A DNA stretch of 64,000 nt. Source: Marasmius tenuissimus. Taxonomy: Eukaryota; Basidiomycota; Agaricomycetes; Agaricales; Marasmiaceae. The translations under genes and the position numbers were made by a program. Below the pieces are notes generated by a model that did not search any database, had not been told where the DNA came from, and was given only the letters and a program-made list of their open reading frames with translations. The DNA is taken from NCBI GenBank assembly GCA_029532415.1, contig JAQOTA010000060.1, positions 2,728,001 to 2,792,000 of the forward strand. The letters are read 5' to 3'. Of this stretch, positions 11,401 through 21,669 are shown piece after piece. Every line of letters begins with the position of its first letter. Position 1 is the first letter of the stretch.

Positions 11401-13775
11401 TGACAACGACAACATGGAATTGGACGCCGAAGGAGAAAGTCCTCCCGGAGGCTGCACCTGCTGCGCAGCAAACGTGCTAGTGCTATCCGACTTTTCCAGC
11501 CTGGGACTGGAAATGCTTGTACTGCTCGCCGCGCTCTCCCTCAGCTCCTCTTTACGGGTTGGGGTAACGATACTGTTAGACCTGGAACGGCGACCCAAGC
11601 TCGAATTTGATCTAAAGGTGTTTTTGACCTTCTCCCATGTGCTTGTCGAGGTAGAGTCGGCGCTTCGTTTAGAAGAAGCATCGTTCGTCACCGGCCTATC
11701 CTCGAGATCCCCGAAATCAGGGCTCAACGGTGAGCTTGGTATCCCTTGTATTCGAGAGGCAACAGACAGCCTGGTCGGATATGATGTAGGAGATACGGAG
11801 CCGTCGCTCTCTCGAGGAATGGACGCAGTGCCCGACAGTGCTGCGAGGGAGGAGGGCGAAGGAGGGACATAGGACGGAGTAGTATCCGGAGAGGTCTCTG
11901 AGTCTCCACCCACGTTCTGATACCCAGAGGAAACCCGAGGGGAAACGTCGTCGTAAACTTCGTGTTGGTAAAAGCCGCCAGAAGAATGCGGGGATGACCG
12001 GCGATCGTCGTACGTCTGTTCCTCTTCGTATTCGTCCTCAGCAGCTCCATCATCTTCGTCGTCGTCGATTGGCATGCGGATTTCGGGCACTGATCGTTTA
12101 CGTTGGTCAACTGGACTTGTAAACAAAACTAGAGACTCGTACCTGGTGACGCCACCCAACTAATTTCACGTTCAAAGTCGTTGTCATACATCAACCTTTC
12201 CCTCGAGGTATCGGCCGGATATAGAACTCTTTCCTCCTCATCTTCATCTCTAGAGGGTCTTTCCTTCAGAGGCGTACCAAACGGACTACTGGGGAAGCCG
12301 TCTTCGCGTGAGGGAGCCCTATCACTGATATACACTGGAATATTGATGCCAGAGGTCATCGTGTATTCTCCAGATATATCTGACGGAGGATCAGATGTGT
12401 GAGGCAATCTTGACCCGAAGCCATTGACGGCAAAATGTTTCGGAGGTGTCGAGGGCAAAGGCGGAGGACTAAATCGTGTCGGATATTGTGATTGTGACTG
12501 ATCCTCTTCCTCCTCTTCTACAACAACGCTTCGTCTCCGCGGTCTGTCGCGGTCGGCTGGGCCGCTAATCGACGGGGGCGGTGTATGGGAGAGATCAATC
12601 TCGCCCAGAGGACTGACATTTCTGGGACTGTGAGCGCCAGAACTGGATGCCTGATTTGGAGTTGCACTCAAAGCACGCATCATGTCCGGATAGAATCCCA
12701 AGGAGCTCGGCGGAAGAGGCGTAGGAGGTACCTGAGGCGTATTCGAGGATGTCGGAGGCCATTCCGACTCAGTAGCAGAGAGTGCGCCCCCAGCACTACC
12801 AGCACCCGCGGATGCAGAGCCCCTGCGCGACCGTCGCCGCTTTCGTTTGTGACTGGGAGAAGGAGATGGGGCAGGGGGTTCTTCAGTGCCGCTGGTCTGC
12901 TCTCCATCCGGGTTACTTGGAACATTCACTTTGGCCCGCGACCCGAGCGTGTCGATCAGTTTTTTGCGCGCAGCACTGCGTTCTCCGCCGGAAACGGTGT
13001 TGTTACGGCGAAACTTGGCCGATATGGGTGGGGTCGGGGAAGGAGAGGGCTCATATGTATCTGTTCCGCCAGTCAATTTGTGCATGGCCATCATTCTTCC
13101 AGCACTGTTTGAACGAAAAAGGCCCTTCTGCAAGGCTTCTAATGTAGGTAGAGGTGTAGGAGGTGAGGTTCCGGGATACTGGAAGACAGGATGTTCCTGA
13201 GAATTCGGGGTGGGTGTCCTACTAAGCAGCATGGACCGCTGGAACTGAGATGGGATCGGAGAAATGAGCTGGGGGACAACGGGAAGAGTAATCGGTGATG
13301 GAACGAAAGCTTCATCTTGAGAAGAATCGCCTTGTATAAGGGTAGGGGTCGGTGACTGTTGAGCTCTAGCTTTCCCTTTGAAGTCCTTTGAGCCTCTAGA
13401 GCGTGACCTTGACCGAGAACGACGCTTTGACCGCGTAGGTGGGGGTGTAGCGCTGGGATCAACTTCGTTCTCGACAACCTCGACTTCAACAGGCTCAACA
13501 ATTTCCTGCTCAGCATTCTCTTCAGCTTCTTCCTTCTCAACCGTAACCTCTTTCTGGACTCTTTCGCGTTCCGGAGGTTCTTCGTTCGGGGGTGTCTCGA
13601 TGTCGGGCCTCATTTCGTCCTCCAGATTTCCCTTTTCTCCTTCACTGACTGCCTCGGTATGCATCGGTGGTCGCCTGCCATCCTTTAATCTGGGAAGAGA
13701 AGCGGCTCGCTTGAGTTTTGCTACGGCCAGCATGCGCTGTTCCCGCTCTGTGGCGAAGGACTGCTCGCTGTCCAT
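8497..13775 (-). CDS. Large Sec7-PH domain protein, probable degenerate ARF-GEF
   Basis: Exon 1 is 13775-12143 and exon 2 is 12089-8497, joined over a 53-bp intron (gtacga...tcag). The sum is exactly in frame and gives 1741 residues. The first ~1100 residues are low-complexity, Ser/Pro-rich and probably disordered. A PH-like segment follows at about 1115-1190 (KDRFLFLFSDILVIAKP), then a Sec7 domain at about 1225-1415 (ALRVFLMSLHVPSQSF, LEYMLDAFASRW, ISSRDFIDAFRR, ELLEEIYDSIRGERL). A second PH domain at about 1454-1560 ends in KWAVDLRQHI. Sec7 domains load GTP on ARF proteins at membranes. Here the FRLPGEAQ loop with its catalytic Glu is replaced by LHVPSQSF, and the NTDLHN motif by NDLLHG, so exchange activity is doubtful. 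PH domains suggest membrane targeting. It is transcribed divergently from the NFKBIL1-like gene. Confidence 0.85.
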
Positions 13776-14296
13776 GACGGACGAGTCCTACAGCTCTGCA
13801 TAGGTAAATAGACGCCATTAGTGAACAAATCAGACAGAGAAGTAGAAGAAAAAACGAACGAAGGGACTTTAACGAATGGAATGAATGCTGCCAGCGCCAG
13901 GGCTTTTGCTTAGAACACACAGTGCGCCGTTCAAGAGATCGCCTGTATGTGAAGTGTGTCGGAACCACGTGCCTTCCGGGCAACCTGGCGTGCCTCGAGT
14001 ACTTAGACCTAACCTTTTGCCTAACCGGGCTCTTAAAGGCCGCCCATCTTGGGTTTGCCTTGTATTCGCACTGTCCGTCATATCCAACAACATGTATTAC
14101 TACTCTTAGTACACAAATATAATAACCTGCCTATTACAACGAGGCGCGGCGGAATTGGCATGGAGACAACGTGGTACAACAACATATCAAGCGAACCCGT
14201 CCTGAAAGGCGTCCTCAGCACTCCCCAGCACTTCTTGTTCTCGTCCACATCCATCTTCCTCTACTTACCAGAGAGGTCCTGCTAGAAGCTATAGCT
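13776..14296. promoter_or_regulatory. Divergent promoter region with an E-box
   Basis: These 521 bases lie between the start of the Sec7-PH gene (left, minus) and the NFKBIL1-like gene (right, plus). A CACGTG sits at 13966-13971. No coding exon is supported. The frame of the right-hand gene is open back to 14171, but the first ATG in it is at 14297. Confidence 0.5.
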
Positions 14297-15295
14297 ATGC
14301 CCCACCACACAAGGCCCGGCGCCCACCACACTCTTTACTCCCAAACTTCCCAATCCGTGCCATCGTTGCACAAACCAGAGCCGCGGCCTAAAGACCCCCG
14401 CCGCCCATATCGACACATGACAGACACCTACGCCTGGGTCGTCGAGCAGGAGTTTGTCAAACTTGACAAGCAAGGTCGCAACACCGAGCAGTGGATCAGG
14501 GAGCAGCAAAGACGGGTCCCAGACGGGCCTGCACGCCAGGAGATCGGGGAAAGGGTTCGGAGACGAATGTGGGAAGACATGATGTACAGATATGAAGTTG
14601 AAGCCGAAAGATGGATGCGGCATGAAGAGGAAATGAGACGCGCAGCAGCGGAAAGGGAGAGACGGAGGGAGAACCTCATACGGGAGGAGTTAAGGCGAAT
14701 GGAAGAACGACTGCGACAACAGAAGGAAGCAGCGGAGCAGAAAGCGCGACAGGAGAGCAGCAGGTCCCGGTCCTCGCATAAGAGACACGAGGAGCAAAGA
14801 TACCAAGAGCGGCCTAAGAGCGACAAAACTCTCCAGGACAGCTGGAAGAGATACGAGGACCAATGGAAAACTCTCTCCTCGTCTTCAGAGCCGCTCACCT
14901 TTTCCAATGTTTCTTGGCCCGTCGCATTCAAGCCGAGAACGCCAGAGCACATTACCCTATCTGCCATTGCTGAGTTCCTGCTTTCGCCGGTTCATTCGCA
15001 GAACCTTACGCGAAAGGACCGCATTCGTAATGCACAGCTCAGATGGCACCCCGACAGATTCCAGCGGATGATGCAAAGGGTAGATGAAGGAGAGAAAGCG
15101 CAGGTCGCGGAAGGAGTCGGAATTGTAGCTAGGTCGTTGAACGAGCTCATGAGCCGAGAAAAACAACGTGTAAGCTTTCCAGTTTGTCACAAGAGTGGCT
15201 TCGTTGAACTGACATTTGATACAGTGAACGTCCGACCGTCGTTTTCGATGCTGGCCGTCACCAGACTGGGAACCGGAGATCCTATGTATAAGTAA
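14297..15295 (+). CDS. NFKBIL1-like protein with J-like C-terminal helix pair
   Basis: About 330 residues. The ATG at 14297 was chosen as the first Met in a long open frame. The middle (about 60-210) is a highly charged Arg/Glu coiled coil, with repeated REEL-RRMEERL-type heptads. Near the C-terminus RKDRIRNAQLRWHPDRFQRMM and VGIVARSLNELMSREKQR match the end of NF-kappa-B inhibitor-like protein 1 and its fungal relatives, where an LRWHPDRF helix recalls a J domain. Function in fungi is unknown; the human protein is linked to mRNA processing. The 3' end is ambiguous. A strong donor GTAAGC after EKQR would splice to a TGA at 15225-15227, while unspliced reading stays open to 15295. Confidence 0.72.
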   Translation: MPHHTRPGAHHTLYSQTSQSVPSLHKPEPRPKDPRRPYRHMTDTYAWVVEQEFVKLDKQGRNTEQWIREQQRRVPDGPARQEIGERVRRRMWEDMMYRYEVEAERWMRHEEEMRRAAAERERRRENLIREELRRMEERLRQQKEAAEQKARQESSRSRSSHKRHEEQRYQERPKSDKTLQDSWKRYEDQWKTLSSSSEPLTFSNVSWPVAFKPRTPEHITLSAIAEFLLSPVHSQNLTRKDRIRNAQLRWHPDRFQRMMQRVDEGEKAQVAEGVGIVARSLNELMSREKQRVSFPVCHKSGFVELTFDTVNVRPSFSMLAVTRLGTGDPMYK

Positions 15296-15574
15296 TGTAA
15301 TATATGTATAATAATAAGTAAGACGCACTGGACGCACCTGTATCATCTGTACACGTTTAATTTATGGGCACTTGCAAAAATCTGCCATGGAGGAGAGGAA
15401 AAGGTACCACAAAGGTACCATTGGACTTGGCGAAATTGTTGTCTAACATCTGCCGCATTCTGCCGGAACGCGCTTCGTCACCCGTGGCGCCTCGGCAAAT
15501 TTTTATTTTACTCAGCAACAAATTCCTGACCCACCAGTAACCAAAACCTCCACGTCCACCGTCCACCGTTCACC

Positions 15575-16478
15575 ATGCTCTCCAATTTCAAACGTATCCC
15601 TCTCAAACGCTGCCTCCACACCCAAATCCCCCGACAATCCCGTGTCTTCTCAAGTCGTCTCAGCCTCACACTCGGTGCATCTCTCGCAGTCGGCTCATAT
15701 CTCACATGGCGGCTCACCACCCGCGACCAAAGAATCGCACTCGACAGTGCAGCCAAACTAGAAGGTCAGTTCTGCACACTCGGCTTTCGAAACGCGTCCT
15801 GATTACATGTGCCGGTGCCATACAGCACCCATAAAAACGGTTTCAATAGACAGTCCTTCTTCTTCCGAGACGGTCACGCCGAAACCCGCGCCCAAGAGGA
15901 CAAAAAAGCTTGAAGACAAGCCCACTACTACAACGACCGAGCCTTCGGACGCCGACGCCGAAACCAAAACGGAAGGGATCTCAGAAGGCGAGGAAAGCAG
16001 AACGGAGGGAGAAGGTGGTAGTTCAGGAGGAGGCGGAGGCGGAGGAGCTTACGACCCAGTAACAGGCGAAATCAACTGGGACTGCCCTTGTCTAGGTGGA
16101 ATGGCATACGGTCCCTGTGGGCAAGAATTCCGGGAAGCTTTCTCCTGCTTCATCTACTCGGAGGAAGAACCAAAAGGTATCAACTGCGTCGACAAGTTCA
16201 GAGCAATGCAGACTTGCTTCAGAGAGCACCCAGAGCATTACGCGGACGGTGCGTTTCCCCCTTTTCCAACTCGTTGTGTTTTTCTTTTCTCTCGGACTAA
16301 GTGCTCTCTTTTAACAGAGATAATGGATGACGACGACGACGAGGCTCCATCGACTCCGAAGCCCGAAGCTTCAGATTCAGAAGGCAGTCCTGAAAGTCCT
16401 GAACCGACATTGGGGGCTCCAGCACCAGCACCAGCTTCGGAGTCATCAAGCTCGAACACTTCTAGTCCCCAGTCATAG
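15575..16478 (+). CDS. MIA40: Mitochondrial intermembrane space import and assembly protein 40 (Mia40/Tim40)
   Basis: Three exons: 15575-15764, 15826 to about 16249, and a last exon to TAG at 16476-16478. The N-terminus is Arg/Lys-rich without acids for about 30 residues, a matrix presequence, followed by a hydrophobic anchor ([15 protein letters not shown]), as in fungal Mia40. After a Ser/Glu/Gly-rich linker comes the redox core: DCPCLGG (the CPC dithiol), then [11 protein letters not shown] and [11 protein letters not shown], two perfect CX9C pairs, with [10 protein letters not shown] behind. Mia40 oxidises small Cys-motif proteins as they enter the intermembrane space and passes electrons to Erv1. 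The tail is acidic (MDDDDDE) and Ser/Pro-rich. All six core cysteines are present, so it should be active. Confidence 0.96.
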
Positions 16479-16681
16479 ATTCGAAACCCTGCCATACTCA
16501 GCCTACCCCCCCAGCTCTCTCGATGTTCTTATTTACACCACTCAGTCCTAGTGAATAGAGGCCTAACATAATACATTACACCTTCGAGCCTATAACCATA
16601 CACGCGACAACGAGAACATAAAAGCAAGACGACAACGACGACGACGACGATGAATTACACTCTAACAAAAAAAATCGAGCT

Positions 16682-19600
16682 CTACTCCGCCCGGTTCGTA
16701 AACCTCTTCTCGATCCCATCCTCTGTAAGCTTGTAGCCATTCGCAGTGAACAGCTTGGACTGGAGGAACGGAGAAATATTGTATATTTCGTGTTCTTTGG
16801 CCTGCACCATAAACGTTTAGAAAAGTTGCATCCTACACTGAATGAACGGGAACTCACCCTCTCCTCCAGCTCCTTCGGCTTGACCGTAATCAACTCCGGA
16901 TAATCATGTCGTTGCAATTGATACAACCTAGCCTTCTCCTTCACCAACTGCCCAAGCAAGAAAGCAAGCAACTCTTCATGATCCTTCGAATGCGTAAGAT
17001 ACTTCCTAAAGCCCTACAGAACGAAACAGGATCAGCAAAAAAAAAAAAAAACCTAGAGAGAAACCACAACCACCCACCCTCTGCAACGTCTTCTTAATAC
17101 TCATCTTCTGCGTACTCACAAAACTCCCAACAGCCACCTCAATCGCCAGATCGATATCATCCGAACGCACATACTCCCGGAGCGACATCTTCGCACTGGC
17201 CTCAGCCATCCGAATCATACTCTCCAGATGACGGACAGTGATAGGGTACGACCCGGTCGCCATCGACTCCCGTCGAAGGTCGGCAAAGAGTTTGGATAGC
17301 TTGTCCTGGTCCATATGGTGCAACTTGGGCTTGACCTTTTCTCTGGCGTACATGATGTACTTCCTCAGTACCTCTTGCGGTAGAACCTAAACAAAAAAAA
17401 AAAAGCATCAGAACGAAGCCAACCCCCCCAAAAAGAAAACGAAAAGAAAGAAAACCCCACATCAGCATCCAAAGTCGTCCCAACCCCCATCTCCTCCGTC
17501 TCCCTCTCAAACTCCGGATGACTCCTCAAATGACTCCCAACCACAAACCTCGCCAACAACTCATCCATCACCGGATCCACCACATCCTTCACCACACACA
17601 ACACATCAAACCTCGACAATATCGGCTCCGTCAACTCCACATTCTGCTGAAACGGCACCGTCGGATTGTATTTCCCCCGGATCGGATTCGCAGCAGCCAC
17701 AATCGCACAACGCGCTTGCAGACTCGTGATGATCCCAGCTTTCGATATCGAGATCGACTGCTGCTCCATGGCTTCGTGGATAGACGTCCGGTCCGCGTCG
17801 TTCATCTTGTCGAATTCGTCGATGAGACAGGTGCCTTTGTCGGCTAGGACGAGGGCCCCCCCTTCCAACGTCCACTCCCTCGTGATGGGGTCCTTCCGAA
17901 CGCTAGCAGTCAGACCCACCGCAGACGCCCCCTGGCCAGTCGCGAACACCGACCGATGAGCGGTCTTTTCGACGTATTTGAGGAACTGGGATTTCGCTGT
18001 ACCGGGATCACCCAGCAACAAAACGTTGATGTCACCACGAATGCGATGTTTGTGGTTGATATCCTTCGGCACCCCTCCAAAGAGCGAAAGCGCTATCGCA
18101 GTCTTGATATCTTCGTGTCCGTAGATAGACGGAGCGATCGACTTGAATATGCGTTTCCGAATACGATCGTCACGAGCAAGAGAACGAATCTCCTTCTCGT
18201 CTTCCTCCGTCAGACGGAAAGCGGCAAAGAGGTCTTCCTTTTGTTGACGTGGTTGGCTTCGATGACTGTGGAGAATACGGGGAAACCGTTTTTGGAGTTT
18301 AGCGCCGCGTCAAAGTTGTTTCGGTAGATTCCAGTGATTTCCTACACAAAAAATGGTCAGAGCCCCGAACCTGCGCGATCGAACGCTCAACGCACCACTT
18401 CTTCACCGGGTTTCGCGCTATCGATCAAGTCCCAAAGCAGAATGACCTCTCTGTGACGAGGCAAACGACCGGCGGGTACCGATCCAGGTGACTCTTGCAA
18501 GGTCATCTTTTGATAGTTTCGGTAGACAGTCTTTTTGAAGCATGAGATGCTATTTCGTCCCAACAAAGGTCCAACAAAACATACCTGCTCCGAGTTGATT
18601 GGGAAGGGACCTTTGCTCTGGCAATTAGCACAGTAGCTGACTTTGACCTCCTGTGTCGCATCTTGATAGAAAGGACCAAGGACAGCTCCGCACTTTTTGC
18701 AGTCAAACTTGACATACTTGAGTTGAGGGAACACCCCGCTGCGCCTGGTCACAACACCGGAGACCCTGACGAGGTTGTTGAGATGTGCACGTCGAAGATC
18801 CCGAAGAGAGAGGCTCAAAGGCACGTCACATATACGAACGTGTACCTCGGAATGAATGCGATCGTACGCGGGGAAGTAATAGAGGATGGACTCGAGGGCG
18901 ACTTCGTCAAAGATCTCTAGCATGGCAGACGGCGCATTGGTGAGGAACCACGCCAAGATGGGAATTGCAACGGAGAGGTGGCTGTAAGACACCTCAAGGG
19001 ATTCAGAGTTGGCTGGAAGAGGAAATCCATCCGTCAGACGCGCAGATGAGTAAAAGGCATGTGGCACATACTTTCGCCGAGAACGCGAATACGACTTCCA
19101 TAAACTGACGATCCTTGCTCATCGGTATATGAGGTCAAAAAGTTGCGGAAGCCTTTCATAATGGTGCGGCGAACGCGTTGGTTCGCGATCCACTCGACTA
19201 TAGATGCTGCCTTGATATCACTCAGTTGCTCCAAAGGCATCTCCTGCGTTTCGGATGTGAATTTAGAATGTCAGCTCGTGGAAAGAGAATGGTAGAAACG
19301 CACGTCTTCGACGCCATCCAAGTCATCAATGTCTACCCTTTCATCGTACTGCCTTCTGGTACGGCGTTTCATGCGCAGAACGTCATCTTCACCTGCCTCA
19401 TCCATGTCATCGTCTTCCAAGAAAGGGAGTGCACGAGAGCGTCGGGCGGCGCGTCCACCTCTTCCACCGCGGCGTGCTTGATCTCGGTCCATTCGAGCAT
19501 CGGCAGCACGACGTTGAGCTGCGGTCAGCTCTTGCAGATCGTCGTCGTCGTTGATGCCAGCATCTGAATATTTGTCGAGCAGCTCGTTCTGGGCATAGTC

Positions 19601-19955
19601 TCTGTTGTTGTCAAGGTGGAATTGAAAGCGTGGTGAGTGCGGGCGTGGTTTGTGTGGGTCAAGGGCAAGCGTACCCTTCAAAGTTTTCGGCAAAAAGATC
19701 TTCGCCGTCTTCATCTTCTCCTTCATCCACATCATTCACAGCATCCCTTTCATCCAAACTATCGTCTGTATCCGAGAATGGATTATTTGGGGGAGAAGAT
19801 GGGGGGAGAGACGACTGAGAATCACGACGGCGAGGCGTGGTGGAGGGTTGGATGGGAGATGAGCCCGATGCAGGAGAAGCAGATCGTTGGCGTTTTGGAG
19901 CCTGTGAAAAGTGTTGTTAGACTAAATCGACGCGACTTGTAGAGGAACGTGCCAT
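16682..19955 (-). CDS. MCM2: DNA replication licensing factor MCM2
   Basis: A multi-exon gene of roughly 930 codons on the minus strand, tail to tail with MIA40 (203 bases apart). It starts with an acidic, Ser/Pro-rich tail ([18 protein letters not shown]), as in all MCM2, followed by [12 protein letters not shown]. The zinc finger reads [11 protein letters not shown] with [10 protein letters not shown]. The AAA core has [17 protein letters not shown] (Walker A), [11 protein letters not shown] (Walker B) and [14 protein letters not shown] (Arg finger). The C-terminus reads [11 protein letters not shown] and ends NRAE. MCM2 is a subunit of the Mcm2-7 hexamer, the replicative helicase motor loaded at origins. 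[12 protein letters not shown] and [11 protein letters not shown] set it apart from MCM3-7. The ATG is at 19953-19955; the first intron donor, in the first ten codons, could not be fixed. Confidence 0.95.
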
Positions 19956-19980
19956 TTGACGATGAGGGTAGGAAGAAAAG

Positions 19981-20034
19981 ACGCGTCTGGCGGACTTTGA
20001 AAGCGCGACATTTTTCTCACAGACTACAACGCGT
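19981..20034. promoter_or_regulatory. Two MluI cell-cycle boxes (ACGCGT) upstream of MCM2
   Basis: ACGCGT occurs at 19981-19986 and 20029-20034, 26 and 74 bases upstream of the MCM2 ATG. In yeasts ACGCGT is the core of the MBF site that drives G1/S genes including MCM genes. Use by this gene is inference. Confidence 0.5.
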
Positions 20035-20311
20035 GTGCAAACATCTCCCACTCTTCGCTACCTGCCATCCCCGCTAACTCGCAGGACTCGTGATGTTTCT
20101 AGCGCCGTGTCTTGAAGTGGGGATCTGTGTCCTCGCTTTTCTATTTCATGCAGTTCTTATGCCTCCCTCTTAGATCGGCATGGGGGTGCTACTAGGCCTT
20201 TCTTGACAGTGACCGGTGACCGAGGTCCGTTTGCCCTCAGTTTTGACAAGCCACGCCGCTCAACGTCCGACGTCCGACAAACCCCCGAGCTAGCTCTCTT
20301 CCCCTTCCCCA

Positions 20312-21594
20312 ATGGCTCTCCAGTATCATCGACAGCCGTTCAAGACAGTGTATCTCGTATACGAAACCTTTTCTACGCTCTTCTTCAAATTTCCAGCTTG
20401 GTTTCTCATAGCAATTCCCAGGTGTGTATGACACTAGTCCCAGAACCATTTCATCGCTCAAACTTTGCCCAGGCGTTGGCGTCCTATACCAACACGGTCT
20501 TTCCTTCGAACCATCTCGATACACCTCATCAGCCATGTGGTAGCCACATTGGACAAGTACGGCCCGAGTTCCATCTTGCTGTAAACCTCATCTTGACCTG
20601 TTGTCTTCGTGTGCATAGGACTGGCCCGTTAGCTCGCGAGCCTTCGCATCGAGCTCTGGAAGGAGATGACGGCGTATGGGTTGACCCCGTTCCACACCTC
20701 ATGGATCACAAACTGAAAAGCTGGGCATCCGTCGCCTCCGTCGAACCCATCCCCATCCCAGGTTACTTCTACGGCACCAGACTAGACCTCCACAAGGACC
20801 AGCGCAAAGTGATCTACTCCTTACACGGCGGCTCCTACATCCAATGCAGCGCCCACCCTTCCGGCGTAAACTCCACCATCGCCCATGCATTCCTCAACAA
20901 CACCAACAAAGCCATCACATGCGTATTCGCCATCGAATACCGTCTATCCACTACACACCCCCTCAAACCCTCCAACCCTTTCCCAGCAGCACTTCTCGAC
21001 GCTCTAGCCGGATACAACTACCTCGTCAACACCCTCAACATCCCCCCTTCCAACATCATCATCGAAGGCGACTCCAGCGGGGGCAATCTAGCCCTAGCCC
21101 TCACCCGCTACCTCGTTGAGCAGCACCAGAATCCAGACATCTCCGGAATACCTCCCCCTCCCGGAGGCCTCCTCCTTCTCTCTCCCTGGTGCGATATCGG
21201 CTTCTCACACGACGTGCCGTCTTCGCAATACACCCTCAGCGCCGACTACGATCCTGCACCCCGCGGTATAGACTACGCCAAAGAAGCTTTCGTAGGACCT
21301 CACGGAATGGGCGCGGCAGAGATAAACCCTTACATCTCTCCAGCATCACGACATCGCAGTATGAAAGCCTCATTCGACGGTTTCCCAAAGACCTTCATAT
21401 GCGCCGGAGAAGTGGAGAACTTGTACCCACAAATACAGCTATTGAAGGAACGGATGGTGAGGGACATTGGCCGCGACCAGGTAACGTACTGGGAGGGGAA
21501 AGACGAGTCTCACGACTACTTGGTTTTTCCGTGGCTTTCACCCACTTGGGAAAGAACGATGAAAGAGATTTCAGACTGGATACATTCTCTGTGA
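20312..21594 (+). CDS. Alpha/beta hydrolase-3 (HSL-type) esterase, paralogue 1
   Basis: Exons 20312-20421, 20473-20580 and 20619-21594. The model was set by matching the paralogue at 25040-26389, which has introns at the same three-exon positions (after IPR and before TGPL). About 390 residues. It begins with a hydrophobic helix (TLFFKFPAWFLIAIP), likely a membrane or signal anchor. The hydrolase fold has LHGGSYIQ (oxyanion HGG), FAIEYRLS, EGDSSGGNLALAL (nucleophile Ser) and DESHDYLVF (catalytic His). The acid residue would be the Glu in CAGEVENLY. HSL/GDSxGG esterases cut short-chain or aryl esters; the substrate is unknown. It lacks the Asp of YDQ found in its paralogue, reading YPQ. It faces MCM2 across a 356-bp shared promoter. 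Confidence 0.85.
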
Positions 21595-21669
21595 TTATCG
21601 AGTCTATGCAATGACATAGCAGAAGCGAAAACAGTTGAACAAATGAAGTTCTGATGAGCTAGATAGCCA

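Noticed and set aside
12585..13112. 175-codon plus-strand frame inside the Sec7-PH gene
   Set aside because: It is an antisense shadow of a low-complexity coding exon.
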